Source of the DNA: Calditrichota bacterium
GTDB lineage: Bacteria; Calditrichota; Calditrichia; Calditrichales; J004
Length of the DNA: 54,237 nt
NCBI GenBank assembly: GCA_003696775.1
Contig: RFFS01000167.1
Span: 1 to 54,237, forward strand
Direction of reading: 5' to 3'
In this document: positions 25,537-35,700 of the stretch, piece after piece
Layout: each line of letters starts with the position of its first letter
Position numbering within the stretch: position 1 is the first letter of the stretch
The notes under the pieces: model-generated
Databases searched by the model: none
What the model was told of the DNA's origin: nothing
What the model saw: the letters and a program-made list of their open reading frames with translations, nothing else
Position numbers and translations under genes: made by a program

Positions 25537-26399
25537 CTGATTGAAAGTACCCTCACCGTGACGCCACTGCGCAGGGTGCGGCTAAAAGACCCGGTACCGT
25601 CTATATTAAAAGTAATGGTACTGGTACGCGATGTGCCGTCATCAAAATAGAAGGTTTGAGTTACCGTTGATGTGCCGTCAATCTGAAAATTTAAAAGTGC
25701 AACGGTGCTGTCCAGACGGGAAGAATTGTAAACCGATGTGGTTTTGCTTGCAAATGATTGCACCTCATCATTGGTAAATGATGTGATATCCATGACGGTA
25801 GTGGTGGATTGTACCAGATAATCGGGTTTAAATAATTGTATAGCGAAAATTTGCTGGGGTTCCAAATTTTCGAAATTCTGGCCGGAAAAGGTGAATTTTA
25901 TTTCCGTCGAATCATAGGTCATATTCAGTGTTACATTGCGGCCATTAACGTTACGGGAAGCGAATTCATAAATCACATAATAAAAACGCATGGTACCGTT
26001 TACCGCATCCACTAATGCAGCCGAACGATATTTATCCCCGTTTTCATTAACCGAATCTTCATAAAATAATGGCACTTCACCCTGTACTTTCTGCAATGTC
26101 TGCACATCTTTTATATAACCTTTAATGCGGTTAAAACGGGCAATGGCATGGTTGGAGCTTTGGGTTTGGCTGTTCATTACCCCAAAACCGCTGTTAATAT
26201 CCGGGTTATCAAAACCGGATGTCATCATTTCAATTTCATCACCGGTGGCCACGTATTGATTAACCTGGTAGCCCAAAGCCGCCTGCTCGGCAACGCTTTC
26301 GTCCACTTGCAGTTCCTTCTCCGTATTGTCTTTGGTGGGGTTTTCCTGACAGGAAAAAGCCCAGGCCAGAGCCATTAAAACAATAATCCATTTACGCAT
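25533..26399 (-). CDS. 5' part of a frameshifted lipoprotein gene
   Basis: From the ATG with AAGGAG seven bases upstream, the product is 288 residues with a lipoprotein signal peptide, MRKWIIVLMALAWAFSCQ (lipid-modified Cys17). The mature part is beta-rich and of unknown family; it includes FYYVIYEFASRNVNGRNV and an NIDGTGSFSRTLRSG turn region near the end. The frame ends in SGVTVRVLSIR, whereas the overlapping frame continues with a more plausible sequence, so the last few residues are probably a frameshift artefact. It is monocistronic apart from its 3' half. The protein would sit in the outer or inner membrane facing the periplasm or the outside. Confidence 0.65.
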   Translation of the reverse strand: MRKWIIVLMALAWAFSCQENPTKDNTEKELQVDESVAEQAALGYQVNQYVATGDEIEMMTSGFDNPDINSGFGVMNSQTQSSNHAIARFNRIKGYIKDVQTLQKVQGEVPLFYEDSVNENGDKYRSAALVDAVNGTMRFYYVIYEFASRNVNGRNVTLNMTYDSTEIKFTFSGQNFENLEPQQIFAIQLFKPDYLVQSTTTVMDITSFTNDEVQSFASKTTSVYNSSRLDSTVALLNFQIDGTSTVTQTFYFDDGTSRTSTITFNIDGTGSFSRTLRSGVTVRVLSIR

Positions 26400-26533
26400 G
26401 ATTGTCTCCTTTATTTTAGACATACATTTATTTTAGATGCGTTGACAAACTAAACACAGGCATTCCGATAAGTCTTTGCGCTGTGTCAAGATTAATAAAA
26501 AAGCATTATCGGTGGATTGATAAAGGCTATAAA

Positions 26534-26560
26534 TAAAAAAAGGCCTTTTGCAAAAAGGCC
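26534..26560 (-). terminator. Rho-independent terminator of mdh
   Basis: The stem GGCCTTTT/AAAAGGCC (26542-26549 with 26553-26560) has a tiny GCA loop. On the minus strand it is followed by a run of T (26541-26534). It lies 32 bp beyond the malate dehydrogenase stop codon. Confidence 0.85.
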
Positions 26561-26591
26561 ATATTTATAAATAGTTATAAAAAAGATGGGC

Positions 26592-27551
26592 TTATTTCTG
26601 TGTCATGGCAATCACTTCATCCGCCGTTTTTTGCACGGAAGCCACGGATTTTTTGAAGGCTTCTTTTTCGGCATCGGTCAATTCCATTTCGATCACTTTT
26701 TCCACGCCGTTTTTACCGAGTACCGCCGGTACACCGATAAACAGGCCGTTTACACCGTACTCACCCTGCAGCAAGGTGCTGACGGGCATAATTTTCTTTT
26801 TGTCGTAAGCGATGGCCTCGGCCATTTCCAAAGCGCTCCAGGCGGGCGAAACAAACGCGGAACCCACGCCGAGCAGCTTAACCACTTCACCGCCTGCTTT
26901 ACGCGTACGGGCTTCGATAGCGTCTAGTTTTTCCGGCGATACAAATTTTTCCACGGGCATGCCGGCAATACGGCAGGCGGAACGGATCGGCAACATATCG
27001 TCGCCATGGCCACCAAGAACCATTGCCTGAACATTATCCACCGATACACCGGCTTCCTGCGCGATAAACAGACGATAACGCGCGGAATCCAAAATACCGG
27101 CCATTCCGATCAATCGGGAACGGTCTTTTTTAAGGTTCATGTGCAGACGATAAACGATGGCGTCCAGCGGGTTAGCTATGGAAATAACCATGGCGTCCGG
27201 CGCGAATTTGGCGATGCCTTCACTAACAAAATCGGTAATTTTCAGGTTGGTACCCAGCAATTCTTCACGGGTGGGCATGGTGCCGTCCGGACGTGTGGTA
27301 CGCGGCACACCGGCGGTGTTGATAATGATATCGGCTCCTTCAATCACATCATACTCTTTGGAACCTTCGACCCGGATATCGGCGCCGATCACAGGTGTTC
27401 CCTCGGCCACATCAAGACATTTCCCCCTGGCAAATTCGGGCGGTTTCACATCCACCAGGGCCACATTACGGGCCAGACGACGGCTGACGGCTTCCTGTAC
27501 AACCACACCACCGATATTACCTCCACCAATTACGGCAATCTTATTTAACAT
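26592..27551 (-). CDS. mdh: Malate dehydrogenase (NAD-dependent, LDH-like type)
   Basis: This enzyme interconverts malate and oxaloacetate in the citric-acid cycle. The 319-residue protein starts at an ATG with AAGGAG upstream; the longer open frame of 17 more codons is unlikely. It has the Rossmann motif KIAVIGGGNIGG (4-15) and an Asp for NAD specificity (LVDVKPP). It also has NTAGVPRTTRPDGTMPTREELL (substrate arginine loop), ISIANPLDAI, and the catalytic histidine motif MVLGGHGDDMLP. The substrate loop carries the RxxGMPTREEL-like pattern of malate-specific enzymes. The gene appears monocistronic with its own terminator. Confidence 0.94.
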   Translation of the reverse strand: MLNKIAVIGGGNIGGVVVQEAVSRRLARNVALVDVKPPEFARGKCLDVAEGTPVIGADIRVEGSKEYDVIEGADIIINTAGVPRTTRPDGTMPTREELLGTNLKITDFVSEGIAKFAPDAMVISIANPLDAIVYRLHMNLKKDRSRLIGMAGILDSARYRLFIAQEAGVSVDNVQAMVLGGHGDDMLPIRSACRIAGMPVEKFVSPEKLDAIEARTRKAGGEVVKLLGVGSAFVSPAWSALEMAEAIAYDKKKIMPVSTLLQGEYGVNGLFIGVPAVLGKNGVEKVIEMELTDAEKEAFKKSVASVQKTADEVIAMTQK

Positions 27552-27732
27552 GATACATCTCCTTAACGGTTTATCAGGCGCTTGATGCCTGGTTGAAATC
27601 AAGTAAAAAATTTACATACTACAACCGGGTAAAGCAAACCTGTTGCCTTTTCTATTTCCGGTTATTTATCGGCAATCCGATTGGTACACATCCTTTTATT
27701 GGGCATTCCCTAGTCCGGTCTTTTACAACGGA

Positions 27733-28248
27733 TTATTGCGACATCAGCGCATGAATGGCCCGGGTTTGGGCACCGGCCAGATAATTGGCCGCTTCCCATT
27801 CATGCAACGCGGGGGACCAGTCCCGGTCATACATCCGGCGGAGATAGACCATTTGCGCGTAATGATACAAATAGTGGTGAGCCATGTGTAATATAACCTC
27901 GGCAAAACCATGACGGACAGATTTATGATCCGGGAGCAAACGTGTCCATTCCAGATTCGGACGGGAAAACAGGGCAAGCAAGGCGTGCCGGCGCGCCACC
28001 CATTCCGTTAAAGCCGCCTGAGGAGACGTTTCACCCGGATCATCTCCAGGGGAGTCCAATCCAAACTGTTGCAAAAACCAGTTATCCACGCGTATGCTAT
28101 GGTGCAGCATTTCACTAATGGACCGGGAATTCGGCGCAGGCCGCCAGGCAAACAATCCGGCATCGATATCCCGCAACACCGTGTCGATCAATTTATGACA
28201 AGTTTTGTGAAATTCACATAGTTCCTTTATGGGAGTCGGTTCTTTCAT
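27733..28248 (-). CDS. DinB-family protein
   Basis: The 171-residue protein belongs to the DinB/YfiT-like four-helix-bundle superfamily, whose members often bind a divalent metal with three histidines. Candidate ligands are in EMLHHSIRVDNW (about 47-57) and MAHHYLYHYAQM near residue 128-140. The latter ...HHYLYHYAQM...R is typical of the last long helix. Roles in the superfamily include thiol-transferases and stress proteins; none can be assigned here. The ATG has AAAGGA upstream; a 19-codon extension is unlikely. The 28306-28550 gap upstream shows no clear feature. Confidence 0.8.
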   Translation of the reverse strand: MKEPTPIKELCEFHKTCHKLIDTVLRDIDAGLFAWRPAPNSRSISEMLHHSIRVDNWFLQQFGLDSPGDDPGETSPQAALTEWVARRHALLALFSRPNLEWTRLLPDHKSVRHGFAEVILHMAHHYLYHYAQMVYLRRMYDRDWSPALHEWEAANYLAGAQTRAIHALMSQ

Positions 28249-28550
28249 AGCGGTTCCTTTGTTAACACATGCAACCAGGATAGCACAATTCCAAACGGTA
28301 AGCAATTTCCCGCACTATATTTCCGCCTTACCGCGGATTGTCGGAATTTTCATCACCCGACCTCTAACCGGCCAATCGTTGACGGCAGAATGGTTGGGTT
28401 TCAACTAAAAATACATTTTTCGAACAGGGCTATGTGCCACAGATCAAAAACCAACGGTCATAAGTTTGTTCCGTCCAAAATAAACTCAATATCAGTCCCC
28501 TTCCCGCCGAAGATTGCTTAATCCGATATTCATGTAAACGAGAGAATCTT

Positions 28551-31500
28551 ATGATGCCATCCAAATACATTCATACATTTGTCATCGTCTTATTGTTAAT
28601 CGCTACCGGCCGGGCCCAATGGTATCAGGCCTATGAAGACATTAATGCCGGAACCATAAACCGGATAAGCGATCAATACGGCGATTTTACCAACATCTAC
28701 GGCGCCGGTAACAGTGGACGGGTCTTTAAATCCCTTGATCGCGGACAAACATGGACTTTTACCGATTTGGCCGTTCCCAAGAACTTTAACGACATCACCC
28801 TCAGCAGCACGATGATTTTCGTCGCCGGCGACAGTTCCCTTATGTACCGCAGCACCGACGGTGGCTCTTCCTGGGAACCCTTATCGACACCCACATCTTC
28901 GGATATTACCGCTATTTATTACGATTCCTATAGCGTGCAACTTTGGTATGGCACCAACAATAACGAGTTGTATTATTCCAATGATGACGGTCAGTCCTGG
29001 CAACAACTCATCTTAAACGACGGCTTTAAAGACGTAACCGGCTACAATTTTGTCGATATATCAGGTGATTATAACGGACTGATTATCGCCGCCACACGCA
29101 ACGACACATCCTTTGTGCAACGTGTTGACCCTTACGGGAGCATCACGCTCATGCCCGCCCCCGGGGATACGCTACCCGATTTTTCCGTCAGCCGTCTCCA
29201 TTATGACTCTTATAACTTAAAATATTATATCAGCGGAAACCGGATAAGCGATCAACGGGGATTTATTTATACACGCGCGGCATTCAGCATTTCCCTTGAA
29301 TTACCGGTGGAAATTTTCCAGGGTGATGTGGGACGTATTAACAGTGTGGCATATTATCAAACACCACAAGCGCTTAACGCCCAAAATCAAAAGAAACCGG
29401 CTGCCGTTCCCAATGAACATATATGGTTTGTTACCGATAAAGGCGAGTTATACGACAGTGCCGATAATGGTTCGTGGCAGATGGTTTATCGGGACATCAA
29501 CAACCGAAACTTAACGGATATTTTACCGAACAACTCCGGAGACTCCACACCCGGTATTGGCCTGGCAACGGGCGCTGAAAGCGTCTCTTTACGCAATGAT
29601 TTCTTTAACGTTTCCATTTATCCATCTTTTAATGATATCGTGCAACTCCCCGCTGGTTTCCTGGAATGGAATTATAATGTGCCACCCGATCTCTCCATCA
29701 TTCAGGATTCCGTCCGCATTTTCAGTAACGTTTCCGGTAATGTGCCGTTTAGCGCCTCCTATGACATGGCTGATTCCGGCCGGATACGTTTCAATGTCAC
29801 ACGCAACCTTGCTCCGGAAGGGGTTCCGGGTGAAACCTGGACCGTTTATGCACCGCAATTCATTCGCGCCCTCAAACCGGATTTCTATAAGGTTCAAAAA
29901 TCCACAGCGGACGTGATTCATCTTGTACCGAATCAGTCCCATCCGTTTGATTACACAAATCGCCCGGCACAAAACCGACCCTATTCACCCGGCAGCAATG
30001 TGGTTACCGGCTGGTTCAATGATGATGATATTTTTGACGGTGCTCTATATCGTAACGATTCGCTTATCGTATTCCAATTTTCGGATTCGGGAACAGTGAA
30101 CAGCATGCAGGCTTTTTATATGAATTTAGGCATAATCATTGACAACCAATTGCCACAACAATTACAAGCGTGCGACCCTGATGGAGACGGCCGGCCGGAC
30201 TTCATCATTTATGACCGGGACAATGTTTACATCATAGAAAATATCAGCAATGGCGGCACGTTCGATTTTACCCCCGGCATAAATCTCTATCATACCCGGA
30301 ATATACGGCAGGTGGGCCTGATCAATATTGAAAGCAATCCGTTACCCGACCTGCTGATCAGCAATGATTCGCTTTTTATCGTGAAGGACTTTTCACTAAC
30401 CAGCCGCGGCGCACCGCCTTATTTCATCTTAAACAATAATATCAATGCGTTATTCAAAGTAACCGACCTGTTCCGAAATGGCCAACAAGACCTGGTGTGC
30501 CTGCAATACGACGGTGATCTGGTTTATTACGAAAACCTTTCCAACGGCTATATCAGCCCTTCGGAAGTTGTTATTGCCCCGGGCCAAAACTACAGTATGT
30601 TGGAAACAGCCGATCTGACCCTGGACGGCATTCCTGAAATCATTGTTTCCGACGGCACATTGGTGGATATCTATTCATTCGATTTTACGGGCAATAAATT
30701 CGTTCAAAACACTGGATTCTCTTTTATACCCACCGTACCGGACACTATCCGCTCCTTGCGCGTGGGTGAATGGGGTCACGAACAAAACACTTCCGCCGAC
30801 ACCCGGTTTTTGGATCTGGTTCTGCTTACCCGGGGCGACAAAGTGAAATTTTTTGAGAATATGGGCAACGAAACCTTTCAGGAAGTGGTCGGAGCGGAAC
30901 AGACTCTCAGCTTTCCGGCCGATCAGTCCGCTGTATATGACGCCGATCGCAACGGCACACCGGATATTCTGGCGGTCAACCGTTCCGACGGCAGGATGCA
31001 TTTTGTGGGCATCCATTTCTGGCAGCCTGTTATCACCTATCTTGGCACGGAAAGCGACGGCGTGCGCCTGAACTGGACGCCCTTGCCGGCCAGCGAAGGT
31101 AATCTGGATTTTTACCGTGTTTATCGGGATAGTGTAGGCAGCGACTTTTCACATGCCGACAGTTTTGATTTTGGCAACCTTAACGACACCACTTTTCTCG
31201 ACACCCAAACATTTCCATTCAATACCTATTGGTATAAGGTTGTTGCTTTTTATAACGGCAAGACCAAAAAAGGTGTTTCCGATCCTAAGGAAATCACGCT
31301 TATTAAACTTCTTACGGGCGGTTTGTCCGGCAGTCTTACCGACAGCATTAACGGTTTTGTGGTCTATGATTCCATTTTTGTGGCGCCCGGCCAGCAACTG
31401 GTTATCGGGCCGGGTGTTAAAATCGCCTTTGGCGACTCGGCTGCTTTTAATGTGCATGGCGGATTACAGGTCCTGAGTACAGTGGATCAGATAACTGATT

Positions 31501-34500
31501 TCACTACCATTCGCTCGGATTCGACACGGTTTCTTTGGAATGGCATCCGTTTTTTTCCGGCAACCGATACCGTGCGTTTTGAATGGTTTAATATTGATGG
31601 CGCCGTTACAGGCATTAATGCTTCCGGCCGCCCTCTCCGGTTGCAATACGGTAGTATTCACAATTGTGAGCAGGGTATTCTTCTCGATCAGGATACTTTA
31701 TCTATGATCAACATCCAGATGGATTCAACCTACACGGGCATTTTACTGGGCAATGGCAGCCGGACGTTGATCAAAAACATCGATATCCTGAACAGCCGGG
31801 ATGACGGTTTGCATCTGGCCGCGGGCGCCCGGGCTTCTGTACGCAACTGCATTGTTTGGTTTAACCAAACGGCAGGAATCCGGGTGGCTGCCGGCGCTCA
31901 ATTAAAATTAAGTTACAGCACGGTGGATTCCCTTGTCGGTAATGCCGAGAGTTACGCTGTTTCCAATCTCCCGCCGGTTTTTATGGCTCAGGATGACGAT
32001 ATGTACCAACCCGACCCCCTTTCGCCCACGGTGGATGCCGGCGATCCCAACGATCCCTTTGACATGGAACCGGAACCCAATGGAGGCCGAATCAATCAGG
32101 GCACCTTTGGTAACACCCCATTTGCCACCCAGTCGTTCCGTCCCGTTATTAGCGTGGAAATGGATAGCCTGTTCTTCATGGCCTTTTTAAACCAATCCGA
32201 TACCCTAAACCTTGATGTCAAAAACAATGGCAGCGAAGACCTGATCGTTAGCAACGCGACCATGATCAATCATCCGGAAATGTACAGCCTTGAAAATATT
32301 CCCGCTTCCGCCATATCACCGGGAAGCGTGGCCACGTTGCGCGTTATTTTTTCTCCGGACAGCCGCGGCGCCTATTATGACTCTCTTGAAATAACCAGCA
32401 ATGACCCCTCGTTTCCACGGCTTTATGTTCCGGTTCGTTCCAACAGTCCCAACCGGCCGCCCTACTTTACCGATGAACCGCCGCTCTTGGCATTAAGTGG
32501 CGTCCCTTACAGTTATACGCCCGCTTACAACGATGATGACGCGGATGATGTTACCCTTACGGCTGACATCTTACCCGACTGGCTGAACTTCAGCACGGCA
32601 TCCGGCTCGCTGAACGGCACCCCTGCTCTGACCGATACCGGGGATCATCCCGTGCGCCTGGTATTGGAAGACAGCTTCGGAGATACCACGCAATTCAATT
32701 ATGTCTTGCGTGTTATCCGTGAGAACCAACCGCCTGTCTGGACCGGAGCGGATACGCTGGAATGGTATGAAGATAAAGATTGGGTCATGGACCTGTCTGC
32801 CGTAATTGAAGACGATATCACGCCTGCCGGACAAATCATATTTAATGTTACCGGTAACAGCAATCCGGCGCATTTAACCGCCACAATTACCGATTCCATT
32901 CTTACCGTGCGTCCTTCCGCCGATTATTTCACATTCGGCGCTCCGGATACCCTAATTCTGGAAGCCACGGACAGCGACGGTGCCGTTGCCCCACACCGGG
33001 CATTGGTTTGGGTTTTACCGGTGGACGATCCTCCGCAAATCATCGGGTTGACCGACACCACCATGTATACCAATGTTTTATTCCGATACCGTCCCGAAGT
33101 GCGGGAAGTGGATGGCGACACACTGTCCTATGAGCTGCAATCTACACTGGATATGGCCGTATCCGACAGCGGTGTGATCAGTTATACGCCCATTCTGGCG
33201 GACACAGGCACCTATGACGTCTCCTTTTGGGTTTACGACGGCCATTCCGTTGTGACGGATACTTTTGTGGTGACTATAAAACCCAATTTTATCAATCCGG
33301 TAGAAAATCTGACAGTGAGTGGCGCGGACCAGGCGCTGACTGTGCAATTCACCCTGCCGGAAAACGAATTTTACAGCGGTACGGTCATCCGTTATTCCGC
33401 TACGGACACCCTGGCCGGGCCCGAAGACGGGCAAGTCGGTCTGGATTCCGCCTTTAGTGTTTCGCCCGGCACCCAGGTTTCAGCCATGCTAACCGGCTTG
33501 AGTATCAACCAGACCTATCACATTGCGGTATATAATTACTTCAATCAAAACGGTACAATCTTCTCGCCCCCGGTGCGGGATAACGGACAAACAAACGCGC
33601 CGTTGCTGGAACTGGCCGACGCTGCCCGAAATATCATACTGCCTGTCAACAGAGTTTATTCTGATAGCTTACGTATATATAACAACGGTGACGGAACATT
33701 GCTTTTCCGCTATCACTATAAGCCGGATTCACTAACCGATGTCTGGTTTAGTGTTGATACAATGATGCAGACCATCGCGCCTCATGATTCCGGTACGGTG
33801 GCTTTTAGCCTGCATCCCAACAAGTACATGCCAAGGGGTATTAAAACCGTTGTTTTGGAAGCGGCGGGCAACGCCCCTAACCTTACCGGCCAGACATCAC
33901 GCATCACCATGCAACCCATTTTCGATGATTTCGCGCCACATGTAGAATTGCTGTTCCATTCCGATAGTCTGAACAAAGAAAGCGCCTTCCGGGCCGCTTT
34001 TCTTGCGGACGATACCAGCGACGTACCGTTGGGTTACATCGAGGACAGCCTGCTGTACAGCTATCGTTTATGGCGTATGGCCGACAGTTTTCTTGTGGCA
34101 TCGGTGGACGGCAGCCGGGAACATACCGCCCTTATTTATCCTCTCGAAGAAGGATTCTACACATTCCGGGTTTGGGCCTACGACCCGGAAGATAACGGTC
34201 GCGGTGGACTACATGCCCAAAGTATGCCTTTTTATGTGCGGGCAACCAAACGCACCGTCGTCCGTAACCGCTGGTTTATGTTCAGCATTCCCAAGGCGGA
34301 ACCATTCCGGTTTTCCGGTACCGTTCCGGACAGTGTGGTGCAGATGTACCGTTGGAATAACTCCAAAAACCGCTACGACGCCCAGGGCGCCTTTATAAAT
34401 AAGGAATTCCCCTACGGCCAGGGCGCCTGGTTGATAAGCGCTGTTTCATTTCCTGTAGATCTCGGCACGCCGCTGTTTCCCGATTCCGACGCCGTGTTGA

Positions 34501-35555
34501 CCACACCCGTGCAACAAGGGTGGAATCTGCTGGGCATTCCGGTCACATGGTCCGTTAATTGGCGGTCCATGGCCTTTGCCGATAGCAACGGCGGGCAATT
34601 CACTCTGGTCCAAGCCGTACAGGATTCCATCATCGAAGATGCCGTTTTTTGGTACACCTATGATACGGACGCCGGAACGCAGGGTTACAAATGGGCGCCC
34701 ATCGATGAAGCCGTGGCCGAGCCGTGGCAGGCTTATTGGGTGTTTGCCCGTCGCCCCGGCAACCTGATTTTCAGTACCGAAGCCGCAGGACTGTTTCCCG
34801 ACACTTTATTTAAGAAGGCTTCGACTCCCAATTTAGCCAGCGCGACGGAGACTTTTATGATCAATATCAGCGCGCGCGGAAAAGGCTTTAATGACAGTCG
34901 TAATGAATTTGGCGTGGCCCCTGAAGTTAAAAGCACCATGGAGCCGCCATCATTTAATGAACAAGGACGCTTCTATTTCACCACAAATAACGGTCAGCCC
35001 GTTACCCGTTCCCTGAAGACCATGCGCCATACGGAAGATTTACTTGAATGGCGTGGGGTTATCGAAACCACGGGGAAACAAACCGTGACCCTGAGCTGGC
35101 AACCGCGGGCGGATCAACAAGATCTGCACGCCTGGCTGGTGGATAACAAAGGGCAACATATCGTGGATATGAACAGGGAAACGCACTACACCGTGGAAGT
35201 GAACGGTCGTTATGTCCTGACTTTTCAGGTCAGCGCGGACGATAGTTATCAGCCGGTATTATTACCCGAACGTTTCACATTGTACCAAAATTATCCCAAT
35301 CCCTTTAACCCGGTCACAACCATTCGCTTTGCCCTGCCGGCCGATGCGGACGGCGCTCGGGTCAGTGTGGAAGTCTATGACATCCTTGGCCAGAAGGTAA
35401 CCACCTTATTGGACGCTCCCTTAAAGGCCGGTTATCATGAGGTGCAATGGAAAGGGGTCAGCGATCGTAAAATCCGCGTATCCAGTGGTGTTTACTTTTA
35501 CAAAATTCAAGCGGGCCGCTACAATGCCACGCGTAAAATGGTTCTAATCAAATAG
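28551..35555 (+). CDS. Giant multidomain secreted protein with type IX-like sorting domain
   Basis: This is a 2334-residue exported protein. The signal peptide is at 1-23. Next comes a beta-propeller-like part with three Asp-box motifs (61-68, 101-108, 143-150; S.D.G..W). An FG-GAP/VCBS-like region has DPDGDGRPDF near 541 and similar Asp-rich loops to about 820. A fibronectin-III-like domain follows (about 827-925, with LNWTPLPASEGNLDFYRVYR), then a right-handed beta-helix (about 1016-1136) and a HYDIN-like immunoglobulin domain (about 1203-1297). Several cadherin-like/He_PIG modules (about 1301-1570) and a second Fn3-like domain (about 1580) come next. The C-terminus (2240-2334) is the LYQNYPNPFNP...SGVYFYKI...RKMVLIK sorting domain. 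No catalytic domain is evident, so it is probably a surface or released adhesive/structural protein. It is monocistronic. Confidence 0.88.
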   Translation: MMPSKYIHTFVIVLLLIATGRAQWYQAYEDINAGTINRISDQYGDFTNIYGAGNSGRVFKSLDRGQTWTFTDLAVPKNFNDITLSSTMIFVAGDSSLMYRSTDGGSSWEPLSTPTSSDITAIYYDSYSVQLWYGTNNNELYYSNDDGQSWQQLILNDGFKDVTGYNFVDISGDYNGLIIAATRNDTSFVQRVDPYGSITLMPAPGDTLPDFSVSRLHYDSYNLKYYISGNRISDQRGFIYTRAAFSISLELPVEIFQGDVGRINSVAYYQTPQALNAQNQKKPAAVPNEHIWFVTDKGELYDSADNGSWQMVYRDINNRNLTDILPNNSGDSTPGIGLATGAESVSLRNDFFNVSIYPSFNDIVQLPAGFLEWNYNVPPDLSIIQDSVRIFSNVSGNVPFSASYDMADSGRIRFNVTRNLAPEGVPGETWTVYAPQFIRALKPDFYKVQKSTADVIHLVPNQSHPFDYTNRPAQNRPYSPGSNVVTGWFNDDDIFDGALYRNDSLIVFQFSDSGTVNSMQAFYMNLGIIIDNQLPQQLQACDPDGDGRPDFIIYDRDNVYIIENISNGGTFDFTPGINLYHTRNIRQVGLINIESNPLPDLLISNDSLFIVKDFSLTSRGAPPYFILNNNINALFKVTDLFRNGQQDLVCLQYDGDLVYYENLSNGYISPSEVVIAPGQNYSMLETADLTLDGIPEIIVSDGTLVDIYSFDFTGNKFVQNTGFSFIPTVPDTIRSLRVGEWGHEQNTSADTRFLDLVLLTRGDKVKFFENMGNETFQEVVGAEQTLSFPADQSAVYDADRNGTPDILAVNRSDGRMHFVGIHFWQPVITYLGTESDGVRLNWTPLPASEGNLDFYRVYRDSVGSDFSHADSFDFGNLNDTTFLDTQTFPFNTYWYKVVAFYNGKTKKGVSDPKEITLIKLLTGGLSGSLTDSINGFVVYDSIFVAPGQQLVIGPGVKIAFGDSAAFNVHGGLQVLSTVDQITDFTTIRSDSTRFLWNGIRFFPATDTVRFEWFNIDGAVTGINASGRPLRLQYGSIHNCEQGILLDQDTLSMINIQMDSTYTGILLGNGSRTLIKNIDILNSRDDGLHLAAGARASVRNCIVWFNQTAGIRVAAGAQLKLSYSTVDSLVGNAESYAVSNLPPVFMAQDDDMYQPDPLSPTVDAGDPNDPFDMEPEPNGGRINQGTFGNTPFATQSFRPVISVEMDSLFFMAFLNQSDTLNLDVKNNGSEDLIVSNATMINHPEMYSLENIPASAISPGSVATLRVIFSPDSRGAYYDSLEITSNDPSFPRLYVPVRSNSPNRPPYFTDEPPLLALSGVPYSYTPAYNDDDADDVTLTADILPDWLNFSTASGSLNGTPALTDTGDHPVRLVLEDSFGDTTQFNYVLRVIRENQPPVWTGADTLEWYEDKDWVMDLSAVIEDDITPAGQIIFNVTGNSNPAHLTATITDSILTVRPSADYFTFGAPDTLILEATDSDGAVAPHRALVWVLPVDDPPQIIGLTDTTMYTNVLFRYRPEVREVDGDTLSYELQSTLDMAVSDSGVISYTPILADTGTYDVSFWVYDGHSVVTDTFVVTIKPNFINPVENLTVSGADQALTVQFTLPENEFYSGTVIRYSATDTLAGPEDGQVGLDSAFSVSPGTQVSAMLTGLSINQTYHIAVYNYFNQNGTIFSPPVRDNGQTNAPLLELADAARNIILPVNRVYSDSLRIYNNGDGTLLFRYHYKPDSLTDVWFSVDTMMQTIAPHDSGTVAFSLHPNKYMPRGIKTVVLEAAGNAPNLTGQTSRITMQPIFDDFAPHVELLFHSDSLNKESAFRAAFLADDTSDVPLGYIEDSLLYSYRLWRMADSFLVASVDGSREHTALIYPLEEGFYTFRVWAYDPEDNGRGGLHAQSMPFYVRATKRTVVRNRWFMFSIPKAEPFRFSGTVPDSVVQMYRWNNSKNRYDAQGAFINKEFPYGQGAWLISAVSFPVDLGTPLFPDSDAVLTTPVQQGWNLLGIPVTWSVNWRSMAFADSNGGQFTLVQAVQDSIIEDAVFWYTYDTDAGTQGYKWAPIDEAVAEPWQAYWVFARRPGNLIFSTEAAGLFPDTLFKKASTPNLASATETFMINISARGKGFNDSRNEFGVAPEVKSTMEPPSFNEQGRFYFTTNNGQPVTRSLKTMRHTEDLLEWRGVIETTGKQTVTLSWQPRADQQDLHAWLVDNKGQHIVDMNRETHYTVEVNGRYVLTFQVSADDSYQPVLLPERFTLYQNYPNPFNPVTTIRFALPADADGARVSVEVYDILGQKVTTLLDAPLKAGYHEVQWKGVSDRKIRVSSGVYFYKIQAGRYNATRKMVLIK

Positions 35556-35591
35556 GATTTCCGGTAACCTGGGGGTTGGGTTCGCTGATCT

Positions 35592-35606
35592 CCCGTGAAT
35601 CACGGG
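35592..35606. repeat. Perfect 15-bp palindrome downstream of the giant protein gene
   Basis: CCCGTGA-A-TCACGGG is a perfect inverted repeat 37 bp after the plus-strand stop codon. It lacks a U tract and sits ahead of the stronger terminator at 35652-35677. It may be a 3' end-stabilising hairpin or a protein-binding site. Confidence 0.5.
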
Positions 35607-35651
35607 GAAACCATCCGTTAACACCTGGAATATGACAGAAGCACATAAAAA

Positions 35652-35677
35652 AGCCCGGTCTCTCACGAGGCCGGGCT
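35652..35677. terminator. Bidirectional Rho-independent terminator
   Basis: The stem AGCCCGG/CCGGGCT (35652-35658 with 35671-35677) has a 12-base loop and is bordered by six A on the left and TTT on the right. It ends the minus-strand sugar-dehydrogenase operon (stop at 35701) and probably also the plus-strand giant gene (stop at 35555). Confidence 0.85.
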
Positions 35678-35700
35678 TTGCATTTAAGAAAGAAGAGAAA

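Noticed and set aside
25533-25560. Programmed -1 ribosomal frameshifting in the split lipoprotein gene
   Set aside because: The overlap needs a -1 shift, but no slippery heptamer of the X XXY YYZ type and no obvious following stem are visible there. A simple base deletion or sequencing error explains it better.
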